64,000 nt of DNA from Geosiphon pyriformis (Eukaryota > Glomeromycota > Glomeromycetes > Archaeosporales > Geosiphonaceae): positions 138,901 to 202,900 of the forward strand of contig JAAOMT010000665.1 in assembly GCA_016748015.1 (NCBI GenBank). The letters run 5' to 3'. Of this stretch, positions 43,615-56,100 are shown piece by piece (the stretch's first letter is position 1; every line of letters starts with the position of its first letter). The notes beneath the pieces are model-generated. The model did no database searches, had not been told where the DNA came from, and worked only from the letters and a program-made list of their open reading frames with translations. A program made the position numbers and the translations under genes.

Positions 43615-44304
43615 ACTATTTCCAAAACAGAAATATCTTCAATTGACATAAACAATTATTTTTTGGATCAAAACATTCAAAATGTCTTTTATATTCTCTA
43701 TGAGTATTGGATTAAAAACTATCTAAATGCTACTTTGACTATTGGAAAACAGACCACTATAACTGACAACAATGGAATACATACTGTTATTAGACCAAAG
43801 AAAACAACTACCAGAAGAGAAAAAATTGGTGGCAAAATGAATAAATATCTGCTAGAAAATATAACAGCAGTGATACTCATACCTTCCATCACACTTGGAA
43901 AAACAATTAAAAAAATCTTACTCATAGACAAAAACTTGTCATATGAAAGACAACTAGAGCTCTATAGTTGCCTTAGTAAAATTATAGATAACATAAAGCT
44001 CATAAAGAAAACAACTTCAGAGTTACAGGCAGAAATTTTGGGCATTATACGATTAGATGTTCTAAGAGTTTTAACTATTGCTAGAAAAGCCAAAACTCTA
44101 ATACAAAGATTTGGTCTCTTGAATACAAAACTCATTTCACCTCAAGTATTATACATTCTATCTACAAAAGACTTCAATAAATTAGTTAGCTTTAAGTTAA
44201 ATAAAACTTTTCAAATAGATTACACTATAAATAGCTTGATTTCACTAGAGCTCAATCTCTTTGAAGAAGATGATGTTATGATTGAGACCTATACTTCTTA
44301 TTAA
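43615..44304 (+). CDS. Uninterrupted ORF downstream of the Gypsy integrase, unknown function
   Basis: A frame open from about 43552, overlapping the end of integrase in a different register, to TAA at 44302-44304; the last ~10 residues are encoded by the 3' LTR. The first good ATG is at 43837 (MNKYLLENITAVIL). The product is Lys/Ile-rich, lacks an evident membrane segment or zinc motif, and has a helical middle (SYERQLELYSCLSKIIDNIKL). It is the only long frame in the element with no stop. It could be an accessory ORF, a chromodomain-less integrase tail read in another frame, or chance survival. Confidence 0.4.
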   Translation, partial: TISKTEISSIDINNYFLDQNIQNVFYILYEYWIKNYLNATLTIGKQTTITDNNGIHTVIRPKKTTTRREKIGGKMNKYLLENITAVILIPSITLGKTIKKILLIDKNLSYERQLELYSCLSKIIDNIKLIKKTTSELQAEILGIIRLDVLRVLTIARKAKTLIQRFGLLNTKLISPQVLYILSTKDFNKLVSFKLNKTFQIDYTINSLISLELNLFEEDDVMIETYTSY

Positions 44305-44998
44305 TTATTACATGTATTAGTCATTGATGTCATATGATTAGTCACACTATTTTTAGAAAGTGATCATTAACCTGACTGTTGATTTAACTATTGACCTGAT
44401 CATTGACCTGATCAATGACCTGATCATTAACCTAATCATTGACTTAATTATTGACCTGATTATTGACCACTTTTGACAGCTATATAAGTGATAAATCTCT
44501 TAGCTGTAGAAAAGCATATAATAACAAGCATCTGAATAATCAAGAATAAATAAAATAACAACTTTCATCTCAATCCTTCTCTTATCACTAATTTCCTTTT
44601 TTCTACCTTCAAGTATCTGAACATCTTAAAGATAAAAGATTACTTGTTGGCCTTTTCCTAACATATATAATTGTAGCATTTGAAGATTATTTGAATAAAC
44701 ATAACTGAAAAGCACAAGTTGATATCTGATATTAAATTCTAAAAGTGCCAATGTGAGGCATAGAATTATACCAGTGGTGATCAATTGTTGACAGTATGGA
44801 CTATTCCTCTACCTTCAGATTCTCCAGTTACCTTTGAAAAAAATAGTGACTGAGATATTTTATGAGACTAATCTCGCACATTGAATCCATACTTATTCAA
44901 TTCACTCTTTAAAATTGAATTCTTTTTTGATTATTTCTATTACCCTACAATTCTGTTCTCCCTTGCTATCCGTTAGCTTGTTACTCTAACCTGTAATA
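44274..44998 (+). repeat. 3' LTR of the Gypsy element
   Basis: 725 bp, starting TGTTATG and ending ATAATA (ancestral ATAACA). It aligns with the 5' LTR without gaps. By eye there are about 68 substitutions, all but one transitions. Confidence 0.95.
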
Positions 44999-47900
44999 AT
45001 AGAAAACTATCTTTTGAAAAAAAAAGTATTGTTGTTCTAAACTTTATTGAATTTTTCTGAAATTATTTTTTTTGCTTTTAACATTCTTGTTATATATATA
45101 TAATTTATGTTATATGAGATTTTTTGGAATTCTGCAATTCCCTAAAAAAAATTCTAAAATTTTGCAATTTTGCAATTCCTCAAAAAAAATTCTGGAATTC
45201 TGGAATCTTGTAATTCTCTTTTTTACTATATTTATTTTTAATTAACTATTTTATCTATTATTATAATTCCTAATTTTTATAAGTAATAATGTTATCTTTT
45301 TTGTTAATGAATTTTTCTAATTTGGCAATTAGTGTATATGCCATTAGTTTAAGTTATTATTATTAAGATTGTTGTTGTTGTGTAGTAATTGGTGCAATTG
45401 GTAGATTGATTATAATAACTGAAAGTAAGTTTTGCTAAAAAATAGAAGTAAGGTTTAAATTATTTAAGTTTAGTGAAGTTTAAACAATTGAAATTTATAT
45501 TTCTGAGTTATCTAAAATTGGGTTTTGATTCTTATTTTTCTAATTGTCATTTTTTTTTTCTGAATTGGTGTTTTTCTAATAACTAGTAGATTCGAAATTT
45601 GGTTGAGATGATAGTGATTAAAGTTTTGATAGTGTTGTTGGTCATAATTTAAATTCTTTAAAAAAATTGTCATAGATTTCTAATAGTTTGGTTTTTTCTT
45701 AATTATTTTAAAATAATACTTTGAATAATAGTGTTTTTATTATTAATAATAATGTGAATTCAAATAATATGTAGATAGTACTTTCTGGTATATGATAATA
45801 TAATAAGTAAATAAGTAAAATAATTCTTGATTTCTTTTAAATAGGCAGTTGTATTTTTCTTGATGTTCTTGCTAAAGTTTGTAATTTCTTTTTGTTTACA
45901 AAGATAATAAGAAATTTTTACTGAGTGTACTTTTCAATTTCTGTAATTAGTGGAACAAACAAATAATTTTATAGAAGCATAGTGCTTTGGAGTAATTTAC
46001 TATAGAAATTATTGAAGGTGGCTTTTGAATCTTCTTAGTTTCCTAAGTAAGATTTAATTTTTTTGTTAATATAGAAATTGAAAGTTGATTCTGTTGGCCA
46101 ATAATTATTTGTTAGTTTAAAGTAAATTTGGTAATGTTGAAATAAAAATTTCGTGAATTTTAAATGATTTTTTTCTATAATTTTTTGTCTACCATTTTTT
46201 TGAATAGTTAATGTTAGTGTTGGTTTTCTGTTAGATTATATATCTTACAAAAAGCACCAAATATTATAGGTAATTATTTGAAATGTTAAAACAAATAACA
46301 AATTTATAACTTGGTGCTTAATAACTAAAAATGTTAATAAACAGAAATTCAATTAATACTTTCTTCTGTGAATTTTTTTTTCCAGTATAATGGCTGGTTT
46401 ATTTTGACAGTTATGTCTTTTTGGTAAGCTATCCTTAAATTTTTACCCTTGTTTCCAAGTTTTTTACCAGACTATTTTTAACATCAAATATTTAGTGCTT
46501 AATTTTTTTTTTAATTAGTAAACAACAAAGAAACAAAACAAAATAAATAAATAAAAATAAATAAAAAATTAGTATTCTATCAATAGCTGTAATCAAAAAC
46601 TATTGGTTCAGTATAGTTAAGTATTAAATTTTATCAAAATAAAGTGTTAATAATATGGAATAAATTAATATTTTTTTTAATCAAGTAATGATAACATAAA
46701 TTTAAGTAATAATAAATGTTTTATTAATATAAGTATAATTCTCATTTTAAGTTATAAAAAACTATCTTTTAAAGAAAGAAATATTGTTATTTTGAACTAA
46801 TTAGAACTCTAATAAATACTTTTTCTGTTTTTAACATTTTTGTTATATATACATAATTTATATTATATGAGATTTTTTGAAATTTTTGAAATTCTTTGAA
46901 AAAAATTCTAAAATTCTGAAATCTTGCAATTTCTTGAAAAAAATCCTGGAATTTTTTTTTTACTATGTATATTTCTAATTGGCTATTTTATCTACTTATT
47001 ATAATCTTTAATTTTTATAAGTAACAATAATTAAGAACTTTTTCTATCTTAAAAACATGTTAAACCAAAGAATTGTTTATGATAATAACTATTCCAGCAT
47101 TGAAAAAACTTTTTTTCAAACCAGATATAAAAATTCATATACTATCAAACTTATTTACAATCTATGGCTTAATGCTAGATCTTAATTTTGTTTCTATAAC
47201 TATAAAGATTATATTACCTAATTTTGTATGTCAACAAACAATATTTTTTTGCTTAGTAAAAACATTAATGTCTTGAATATTACATGTAACAAATTTTTAT
47301 ACCAAATTAGTTATTAAAATAAAAAAAACAACAGAAAACTCAAGCCAGAGCACAATTGATCTATTTTTTAAAACTGAACTAATAAAGACCTTAAAAACAA
47401 TTATTTTTAATTTCAAGCCACCAATCTTGATAGTTAAAACCTTTAAGCTACTCAAATTCAGATCTGAAAACTTATTTTTTACAATCAATAAAAATAAAAA
47501 AAGTGATGTTAATAAGCCATTTAAAACCATATTCAAATCGAAATTTGAATTTATTAATACAAATATAGCAGAAAAAAGAAATTAAAAACAGATACCAAAG
47601 ATACCAGATTCACATTGCTTAATTTTTGCAGAATACTTAAAACTTGATTAGCCAAAAGCTCTAAAAAACATTCCAAAAAAGCCAAATAAACACAAATGAA
47701 CAAATTATCTTAAACAACTAAAAAACTTTTTTTAATATATAATATACTAAAAAAAAGAGATCTAAAACCAAAACCAAAGTAAGTATTATCAAAAAAAACA
47801 GCAAATAAGACTACCTGTGTTCAATATTTGCCACCAAAGACAGCAAAATATAAAATAAAAACATATTTCTTAATATATAATTTGGCCAGCTAAAAATGAT

Positions 47901-48719
47901 TTTTTTTTAAAGCAATTCTATTATAAATATTTTTAAAAGGCAAGATAAATACATTTAATATATCACATTTCACAGCCAAATGTTCAAAATGTCTGTACTT
48001 TTTATAATAAATTAAACTTAATTTAATTTATAAGAATTTTACACCACCAAAGATTAACTTTATGCAAAAAACAGTTTCTAGTTTTTTATTTGTTTTGAAA
48101 TTAATTACAGTATAATAAACTCTATTGCTAGTTTCTAATGATTGATTAAAAATACAAATTTTCCCATTTACTTTGTCCAAAAGAGTGCCAAAATTATAAA
48201 CAATTATACTTACAGCCAAAGTAAACAAGAATATTCTAAAATAATCTCTAAATATTTAAATATCTTAATCTTTTATAGCTTTTATTACATATATTAAGTT
48301 CTTATCAATTAAAAAAAACCATTTAGATACTAGTTAATCAACTTAACTTAATTCGGCAAATTTCATTATAGTCTTTTGTTATAGCTTAATAAATTGTAAT
48401 TTGATAAACACAATTTGACCAAACTTAGATACTGTAGTAATAATTATTTTTTTTAATGTATTTATGAGAATTTTTATTATTATTACAGCTTAATTTAAAC
48501 AAAATTTTTGTTTCTTAATATTGTTGTTTATGATGATTTTTTTTTAGCCAATAACACAGTCTTTTTATGCTCTTCTTTAATATAAACATTAATCTAATAA
48601 TTCTTTCAAATTTTAAAAAAATAATAGTCTTCTCAAAACAATTAATTACAGAAAAATTTTTTTAAAAGCCTAAGTTTTAGTCATTGCTGATTTGTTTTCT
48701 ACTGCTGATAAATTAATAT

Positions 48720-49511
48720 TATTACTTATAGAAATAGAAATCATAATAAGTAAAAAAATAGCCAATAAGAAGGAAGTATAGTAAAAAGAGAAATTGCAGA
48801 ATTGCAGAATTTTTTTCAAAGAAATTAAAAAATTTCAAAAAATTTGTATAACATAAATTATATATATATAATGAGAATATTAAAAACAGAAAAAAAACAA
48901 TAAACAAACAGAATAGTAACTAATAATAAGTAATTATTTAATATTTCTCTTTTCAAAAAATAGTTTTCTATAACTTAAAATGAAATTATATTTATACTAA
49001 TAAAATTATTCATCATTATTCAATTTATGTTATTATTGCTTGATTAAAAAAATTAATTACTTCTATACTATCAATAATTTATATTGATAGAATTCAATAT
49101 TTAATCATATTTAACCAATAACTCTTAATTATGGTTATTAATAGAATACCAATTTTTTATTTCTTTTTTTATTTTTTTTTATTTTTTTTATTTTTTTGTT
49201 TGTTTTATTTGTTGTTTACTAATTGATTAAAAAAATTAAGTGCTGAGTAATTAACATTAAAGATAGTCTAATAAAAGACTTATGAAACAAGGATAAAAAA
49301 CCTAAGAATAGCTTATCAGAAAAGCACAACTGTTAAAATAAACCAGCCATTATACTAAAAACAAAATTGGAGAAAATTCATTAATTAAATCATTGTCTAT
49401 TATACAAAAAACTCAACCAAAATTCTTAAAAATTACTAATATCAACAGCTATTAAGCACTAAGTTATGAGTTTGTTATTTGTTCTAATACTCTAAATAAT
49501 CATTTATAACA
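48720..49511 (-). repeat. Solo LTR, family L (inverted, copy 4)
   Basis: Reads on the minus strand from TGTTATAAATGATTATTT (49511) to CTATAAGTAATA (48720). It keeps the TG start that is mutated to TA in most other copies. It splits ORF1 of LINE copy B. Confidence 0.7.
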
Positions 49512-51859
49512 ATGTTCAAAGTGAAAAATTTTTTAATGGCTACTTTAATAGAAATTTTTATTATTTTAGAATCAACTCATTTTTTATTTAAAGAAATATT
49601 AAAAGAAGAAAAAAGTGGTCCAACTTCTTTTTCTATATTAAACTTAAGAAAACCAAAGTTAGAGCCACAATTTATATTAGAAATTATTTTTTTGGCTTTA
49701 GAAATAGCAGCAACTAAGCCCAAAAGGGACTTATTATCAAGATTATTTATAATATAATTGTCTTTATCACTATTAGACTCACTATTTATATTTAAATACA
49801 CAGTATTAAGACTAAATCTAATCAAAAATATATCTTTCTTGTTATTAGAGTGTTTTATATTACTGAGAATTATTTTTTTCTTTTAAAGAAAAAGTCATTA
49901 ACAGAATCATAAAAAGTCTCTTTAAGTATCTTTTTCCTAAATATGTTATTACTTGAAATAGCTTTTAAATTCACAATAAAAAAGTTATTAAATTGAAAAA
50001 TATTAAATAAGAAAAACAAAAAAAAACAAAAACTTTTTTTTTAAAAAATATGCTTTTTGGAAAATTTAAAACATAGAAGAAAAAGAAGTATTATAATTAT
50101 TTTTTATTAATTATAGTGTATTGTTTTCAAAAAACTTATAATTAAAAAAAAATATTTTTTTAAAAACAATTAAAGATTGCTTTAAATCTGTATTATCTAT
50201 AAAAAAACACTTTTAAAATATTTTGTTCAGCTATTTTTTCTATTAAAAAAACTTTTTTGGTTGTTTTTTAATTATATTAACAGAAATAGTTAAATTTTAT
50301 ATATTATATATTTTTATTTTTACAATAATTTCAAATTAATAAATTAATATTACAGTTAAATTTAAGATAACTCATATTTTTAATGAATACAAATTGTTAT
50401 GAATTATTACAAGTTATAAATTTTTTTAGGTTTAAGTATATATAGTATATATATAATAAAAATAAATTTATTTGCATATTCTTATAAAATTTTTTAAATA
50501 GTTTATGCAATATTAAAGAAACTTGTAAAAGTTATTTGTTTTTGTTTATTTTGTATTTTTTTATAAAGTATATATTTAACATAAGCAAGCTTACTAACTG
50601 CATTATAAAATTTCTTGCTATTTTTAAGTTCTATAAACTGTTCAAAATTTGTAATAGCAATTAGTATATCTTTAATACTTATTACTTTTTGTATCTCTTG
50701 TTTTTTATCAGAGCTATCATGTTTTGTTTTATGATTTGTTATAATATAATTTGCAATCTCATCATCATTTAGATGTTCTAAAGTAATTATATTATTTTTT
50801 TAGATAGATTTACCAATTTTTTAATTAATAAGTATATATGATTTGGCTGTATACAATTAAACTTTTTGTAGCAATTTTTAATTTTTTTTAATATTATCTT
50901 TTAATTATAATTAGCTATTATTTTCAAGTTTGCATTTTTATTCTAAAAGTAGTTATTTGTATTAATTAGAATATTATTAACATTATTATCAAAAAATCTA
51001 ATATATAATAAAAAAATAGCAACAATAATGTGCTTTAAAATAATAAATAATTTTAGTATCTATAGACTAAATATGTACTGTTAAGTTAGATACAAACTAT
51101 TCTATATGAATATTTGTAATAGATCTTGTATTATAGTTATAATTAACAAAATTGTTTATTAATAACAATATGTTTTGGTTTTTTTTATGCAATTAATAGT
51201 CCCAATCAACAAGCTATTGTCAAAAAATATCACTAGTTATTTAAACATAAGTGTTTAAATAATACTAAAAACCAAGTTGTTTTTCTGTTTTCTTTTGAAA
51301 ACAGTGTGAATATTTAATATAATTAATAATAAGTAATGGCAAACACTTAGTTCTATCAGCATTAGTTGTAAAAACAAGTATTAATTGCACTTTTAATTGT
51401 TTAATGCCATGATATGATATTGTAACAAGACTTCAATTTGGTGATATAGCATAAAATAATGCAGTTTTATCTATATTAAAAATATTGTATAACTTTTAAT
51501 CAGCAAAAAATATCATTATATGCACTTATTTATCTTCAATATACTTAATATTGGCTGATAATATTCATCATAAAAGTTAAGTAAATGCAATTTAACATGG
51601 TTTTTAAAGCTTTTAAATTAGTTATTAGATAGTTTTTGGTGCTTATTTTTTAAAATATTCAATTAAACATAACACTTTATGACAAAAACTTGTATTATAT
51701 TTTCAGTAAATATTATTTCATGCAATTTTGTCTCTTAAACAAAAATAACAAATGCTTTATCAAAATTAAAATTACATATTATGTATTGTTATTCATAAAA
51801 AAAAAATACAAAAAAAAAGAAAAAAAAAAAGATCATAAGATAAACTAATAAAAGAATAG

Positions 51860-52598
51860 TACTCAATAAGTAAACACATTTTCAGAAAATTATGATACAT
51901 TTCTAGAAATGTGCATATTTTTAGAAAGTAGCATAAAAAAAGAGTAAAAATATGTAGAATTTTATATAACATAAATTATGTATATATAGTAAGAGTATTA
52001 AAAGCAGAAAAAACAAAACAGTTAAAGAAAAAGTTAGAAATAAATAATTATCTAATATCTTTCTCTTTAAAAGATAGTTTCTTATAACTTAAAGTAAAAT
52101 TATATTAATATTAATAAAAATATTTCTTATTATTTAATTAAGAAATATTAATCAATTATATATTATTAATTATCTATGTTAATAGAATCCAATACTTAAT
52201 TATCCTAAACCAATAGTTCTTAATTATAACTATTGACAGAATACTAATTTCTTATTTATTTCCTATTTTTTTTATTTTTTTTTATTTTGTTTTTTTGTTG
52301 TTTACTAATTAATTATAGAATTAAATACTAAATAATTGACATCAAAAATAGTCTGATAAAAGATCTGTAAAACAAGAGTAAAAAAACTTAAGAATAGCTT
52401 TCTAAAAAAACATAACTGCCAAAATAAACTGACTACTATGCTGAAAATAAAAATTAAGAAAAATTATTAATTAAATTTCTGTCTATTATACAAAAAACTT
52501 AACTAAAATCTTTAAAAATTACTATTATAATTAGCTATTAAGTACCAAGTTATAAATTTGTTATTTGCTTCAACTATTCCAAATAATTATTTATAATA
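51860..52598 (-). repeat. Solo LTR, family L (inverted, copy 5)
   Basis: Ends at 52598 with the complement of TATTATAAATAATTATTTGG and contains the shared block for ATAACTTGGTACTTAATAG. The other end is too decayed to place exactly. It is nested in pogo-like copy 2. Confidence 0.6.
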
Positions 52599-52909
52599 GC
52601 ATATATGTTTATTAGTTAAGTCATATATTATATTTGCTTATGGATAAAAATTTGGTTTATTTTTGATCCAAGCTGAAACTAGAAACTGTTTTATATATGA
52701 AAAACTGTTTTTCTTAAAGTGTTTTATAGTTTTTGATTGGTTTTTATTATTTTTATAATATTAATTAAGCATTATAAACTTATTATAAAATGTAGTATTC
52801 TTATAACTTAATAGAATGCAAACTAAAAAAATAACATGCTTTTTGTTATTAAATATAGTGAATTAAAAAGCAAAAAAAAAGTACAATTAAAACTTTAATT
52901 AGATAAAAC

Positions 52910-53640
52910 TGATTCAAAAATTCGACTTGATTACTCACATAATTGATAATAATTTAAAATTTAAAATAATTCAAAACTTTGATTTAATTATTTATATAAT
53001 CAATAATAATTTAAAGCTTAGAACAATTTAAAATTCTGACTTAATTATTCATACAATTAATGATAATTTAGAACTTAAGACAATTTGAAACTCTAATTTA
53101 ATTACTTATATAATTAATAATAATTTAAAACTTAGAACAATTTGAAATTTTAACTTAATTACTTATATAATTAATAATAATATAGAACTTAAAACAATTT
53201 GAAACTCTAATTTGATTACTTACAAGTTTAGTAATAATTTAAAACTTAGAACAATTCAAAACTCTAACTTAATTACTTATATAATTAATAATAATTTAGA
53301 ACTTAAGACAATTCAAAACTCCAACTTATTTATTTACAAGGTTAATAATAATTTACAATTTAAAACTCTGACTTGATTACTCATATAATTGATGATAATT
53401 TAAAACTTGGAACAATTCAAAACTCCAATTTGATTACTCATACAAGTAATAATAATTTAAAACTTAAAACAATTTGAAACTATAACTTAATTATTTACAA
53501 GATTAATAATAATTTAAAACTTAGAATAATTTAAATTTTTAATTTAATTACTTACACAATTGATGATAATTTAAAACTTAGAATAATTTGAAATTCTGAT
53601 TTAATTACTTACATAATTAATAATTATTTTATTAAATAAG
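52910..53640. repeat. 57-bp minisatellite in pogo-like copy 2 (decayed)
   Basis: About 13 diverged units, reverse complement of the array at 28510-29180, with recurring ACTTAATTACTTATATAATT and AATAATTTAAAACTTAGAACA. Its presence at the same relative place in both copies shows that the array belongs to the element family rather than being a local expansion. Confidence 0.8.
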
Positions 53641-53904
53641 TGATATTATATTATCATATAGCATTTTTAGTTATGAAAATATTAATTTGCTTTACTGCAA
53701 TTTTATCAGAATTAGCAGAATTTAAATTAAACTAGCATTTAAGATAATTTATACTGACAGTAAAAATTTATGGGTTTTTAGATATTACAAATATAGATTA
53801 TAAACATAATAATTTTTTTATTATCAAATTGGTAGATTCAAAATATTATGGCTTATTATAAATTATAGATTATCTCAATATAAATTGTTTTAGGTTTGAC
53901 TATA

Positions 53905-55152
53905 TTTTAAAACATACCAAATAAACTATTTACAAAAAAATTTTCACAATACCAATTAGAAAATTATTAATTAAATTAATTCTTAACTTAACAAAAAATT
54001 ATAATAAATTTTTTAAAGTCTAATTAAAAATCTGTAAATTTAAAGATTAATAATTAAAAAACAAACAAAAATTCTATTAATATTAATAAAAGCAATAATT
54101 AATATCACTTTTTTTTTAGTTTGTATTTGTTTAAAAGATTTTAAATTATACAAAAATAATAATATAAAATCTTATTTAAAAATTATTAAATAAATTACTT
54201 TTTAATTTCAAACTCTTTTTTATTGTAATATTTTATTTATAATATACATTTTTTGAAACCAAACTAAATTAAAATTAATAATTAATAATAAATTATAAAA
54301 CAGCCAAGACCAAATACAAAAACTGTTTATTTAAAACTATTTTTTTTAATATTAAATTTAAAAAAACTTTGTATTTAAATATGCTTTAACCAAATTAAAC
54401 TTAAATAAATTTTTTGTAAACAAAAAAATGGTTAAATACTTATAAAATTCTTTTTTTTTTTAAAATAAAAATCAATTAACTACTTATAAACAAAAATGTA
54501 TTTTTAATTTATTGATTAATTAAAATAGCCACAATTATATTATTATTATTAATTAATCTTAAAAATCATATTTGTAATAATTAAAATATATTGAATAAAT
54601 ACTTAATTATTTTTTACTTATATTGTATTATTAATAAAAATACCAGCTATTAAATAAAATATTATTTTAATTTAATTATTTATTCTATTTATTTTAATAA
54701 CAAATTTGATATTGATTTAATAATACATAATTATTTATGTTTTTTTATTTTATATAAAAAAAAACCATAAAAAATTTTTTATAGCAAAAGCAAAAAAACT
54801 TTACTTTAATTTAATTTATTATGCATACTATATTTATTTGTAAATTTAAAATTTATTATTATTTAATTAATTTTGTCTTTATAAATACTATTAAAAAACT
54901 TTTAAGAAAATTTTTTTTGCTGTTTTAATTAAAACAATTTACTAAGTATTAGTAAAAATACTATTTTACTTATAAGATTTAAAAATTATTAAGACTTAAA
55001 CTTTTTTTTATAAAATAAAAACTAATTTTAATATCAAATATAAATTAAATAAATTCAAACCTAATTTTATTGTTATAATATTAACTTAATCTTATAGTAA
55101 TAAAATTATTAACAATTCACATCCAAAATAAAATCTAAAAAACTATTGATAT
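53905..55152 (-). pseudogene. LINE fragment (copy C), RT to RNase H spacer region
   Basis: Aligns on the minus strand with LINE copy B at about 33900-35400; for example TTTGTATTTGTTTAAAAGA corresponds to the block near 34090. It is cut at the left by pogo copy 2 and at the right by an LTR. Extremely AT-rich, no open frame. Confidence 0.6.
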
Positions 55153-56100
55153 TATTATCAATTAAAATTTAAGATATTAATTAACATAAAATTATCTCTA
55201 TAATTTCTATTATTAATTAGATATACTATTAATTCAATTTATTACTTATTATCTTATTAAATTATCTGATTTATACAAAACACAAATATAATCAAATTGT
55301 AATAATCAGATTATGCAATATACTAAACTATATAACATTTAAAGTTTACCAAAATATTTAATAATTCGCTAAAATATTTAACAGTTTACTAAAATAATTT
55401 ATAATTTACAGAAATAACTTATAGTTTAACGAAATATATCTTTAGTTTACTGAAAAATTAGGAAAAGAAAAAGTATTAAATCATAAAATAGTATTATAAT
55501 AAATTGTATAAAAAAAAAGTTTTTCTTTTTAAGAAAATATATCTTAGTTAGAATTAATTTTTTACAAAATATCTTAGTTGGAATTATTTTTCTTGCAAAT
55601 TAATTCCAATAAAACTTACTTTAAAAAACATAAAAATTTTTAATTATTTTTGATTCAAAATCAACTATTTTATATTAACAGTTAAAATTAATTAATTATC
55701 AATTTTAATAATTATTAGTAATTTTTAAACTTAAATCCAAAATAACTTCCTTATATATTTTTTTATTTTTTAGTTTAGTTTAATTTTTTTTTGTTTTTTT
55801 TTATATTATTAAGTAGTCTACAGTCAAAATTTTTTGTAGAAAAGTTAACTTTTATAGCAAAATAACTACACACAATTTAAAAAGCTTACAGATAGAATTT
55901 TGATTAAACCAAACTAAATTGAACTTTGGGTGTTGTTTAAGTTTAGTTCAAATTACAAACTGAATTTAAACCAAACCAATTTTTCAAAGTAGGTTTAATT
56001 TAAGTTTAACATTAAATTTTTTTGACAAGTCTAAGTTTGGTTTAAGTTTGGTTTAAAGTTTATGAACTTGTTTAAGTTTGATAAAATTAAAAAAACAACT
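55153..56100 (+). repeat. Decayed family Y LTR plus GTTTAAG-rich segment
   Basis: The first ~760 bp match the LTR at 59202-60173 (shared ATTAATTARCATAAAATTA and AAGTTRACTTTTAYAGCAAA). After about 55905 it diverges into a stretch built from TTTAAGTTTGGTTTAAGTTT-like motifs and their complements (to about 56090), probably a separate insertion. Confidence 0.55.

Larger units (their letters stand above)
37216..44998 (+). mobile_element. Ty3/Gypsy LTR retrotransposon
   Basis: Bounded by 725-bp LTRs beginning TGTTAT and ending ATAACA. The 4-base ATAG precedes the left LTR and follows the right one; the related LTRs elsewhere in this window show the uninterrupted target AAGTTATAGAAAACT. The order gag, protease, RT, RNase H, integrase is that of Ty3/Gypsy. 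A candidate primer-binding site TGGTGCTCTCTGTGAG lies at about 37947. Many in-frame stops make it inactive, and almost all fall at Trp or Gln positions. Confidence 0.95.
36640..47028 (+). mobile_element. Family L LTR element, gutted and split by Gypsy
   Basis: Two same-orientation family L LTRs: the first is 36640-37215 plus 44999-45288 (split by the Gypsy element), the second 46262-47026, with a ~80-bp internal deletion near 46330. Between them lie only about 970 bp (45289-46261) of AT-rich sequence with no recognisable gag or pol. The pentamer ACAAT occurs at both outer edges (36636-36640 and 47024-47028), and removing the interval rejoins the LINE endonuclease in frame. So this is one insertion into LINE copy B, and a non-autonomous or deleted element. 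Confidence 0.7.
31215..50350 (-). mobile_element. Degenerate LINE (copy B), interrupted by several insertions
   Basis: A near full-length but heavily decayed LINE on the minus strand. In order: ORF1 5' part (about 50000-49512), ORF1 middle (48228-48028, SLETSNRVYY and FGGVKFL), ORF1 end (47536-47297, LKVLTIKIGGLKLK), endonuclease (47290-47029 and 36639-36250, YTGVFAKARFN, NDFNKN), RT (35808-34342, KKYRKSKLYKSKLAKK, NNKKIIAIFIN), RNase H (33539-33195, LDNQTIINIC), zinc-like C-terminus (32017-31826) and stop at 31360-31358. A (AAT)n tail ends at about 31215. It is split by LTR insertions at 32118-33006, 36640-47028 and 48720-49511. All coding frames are broken. Ends are approximate. Confidence 0.8.
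50353..53902 (-). mobile_element. Pogo/Tigger-like DNA transposon, copy 2 (inverted, decayed)
   Basis: Left end CAGTTAAATTTAAGATAACT after TA at 50351; right end TTTAGGTTTGACTA before TA at 53903. It is the reverse complement of copy 1: the transposase NMDETA region is recognisable at about 51400-51480 (minus) and the 57-bp array at the right. Compared with copy 1 the differences are dominated by C-to-T and G-to-A. A family L LTR (about 51860-52598) is inserted within. No coding capacity remains. Confidence 0.75.

Noticed and set aside
37993-44304. Interpretation of the Gypsy stops as programmed readthrough or an alternative genetic code
   Set aside because: TGA, TAG and TAA all occur, at Trp and Gln positions alike, while host genes in the window use all three normally; mutation explains them better.
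49512-49757. 81-residue plus-strand frame next to an LTR
   Set aside because: The minus strand of this region aligns with LINE ORF1; the plus frame is its shadow.
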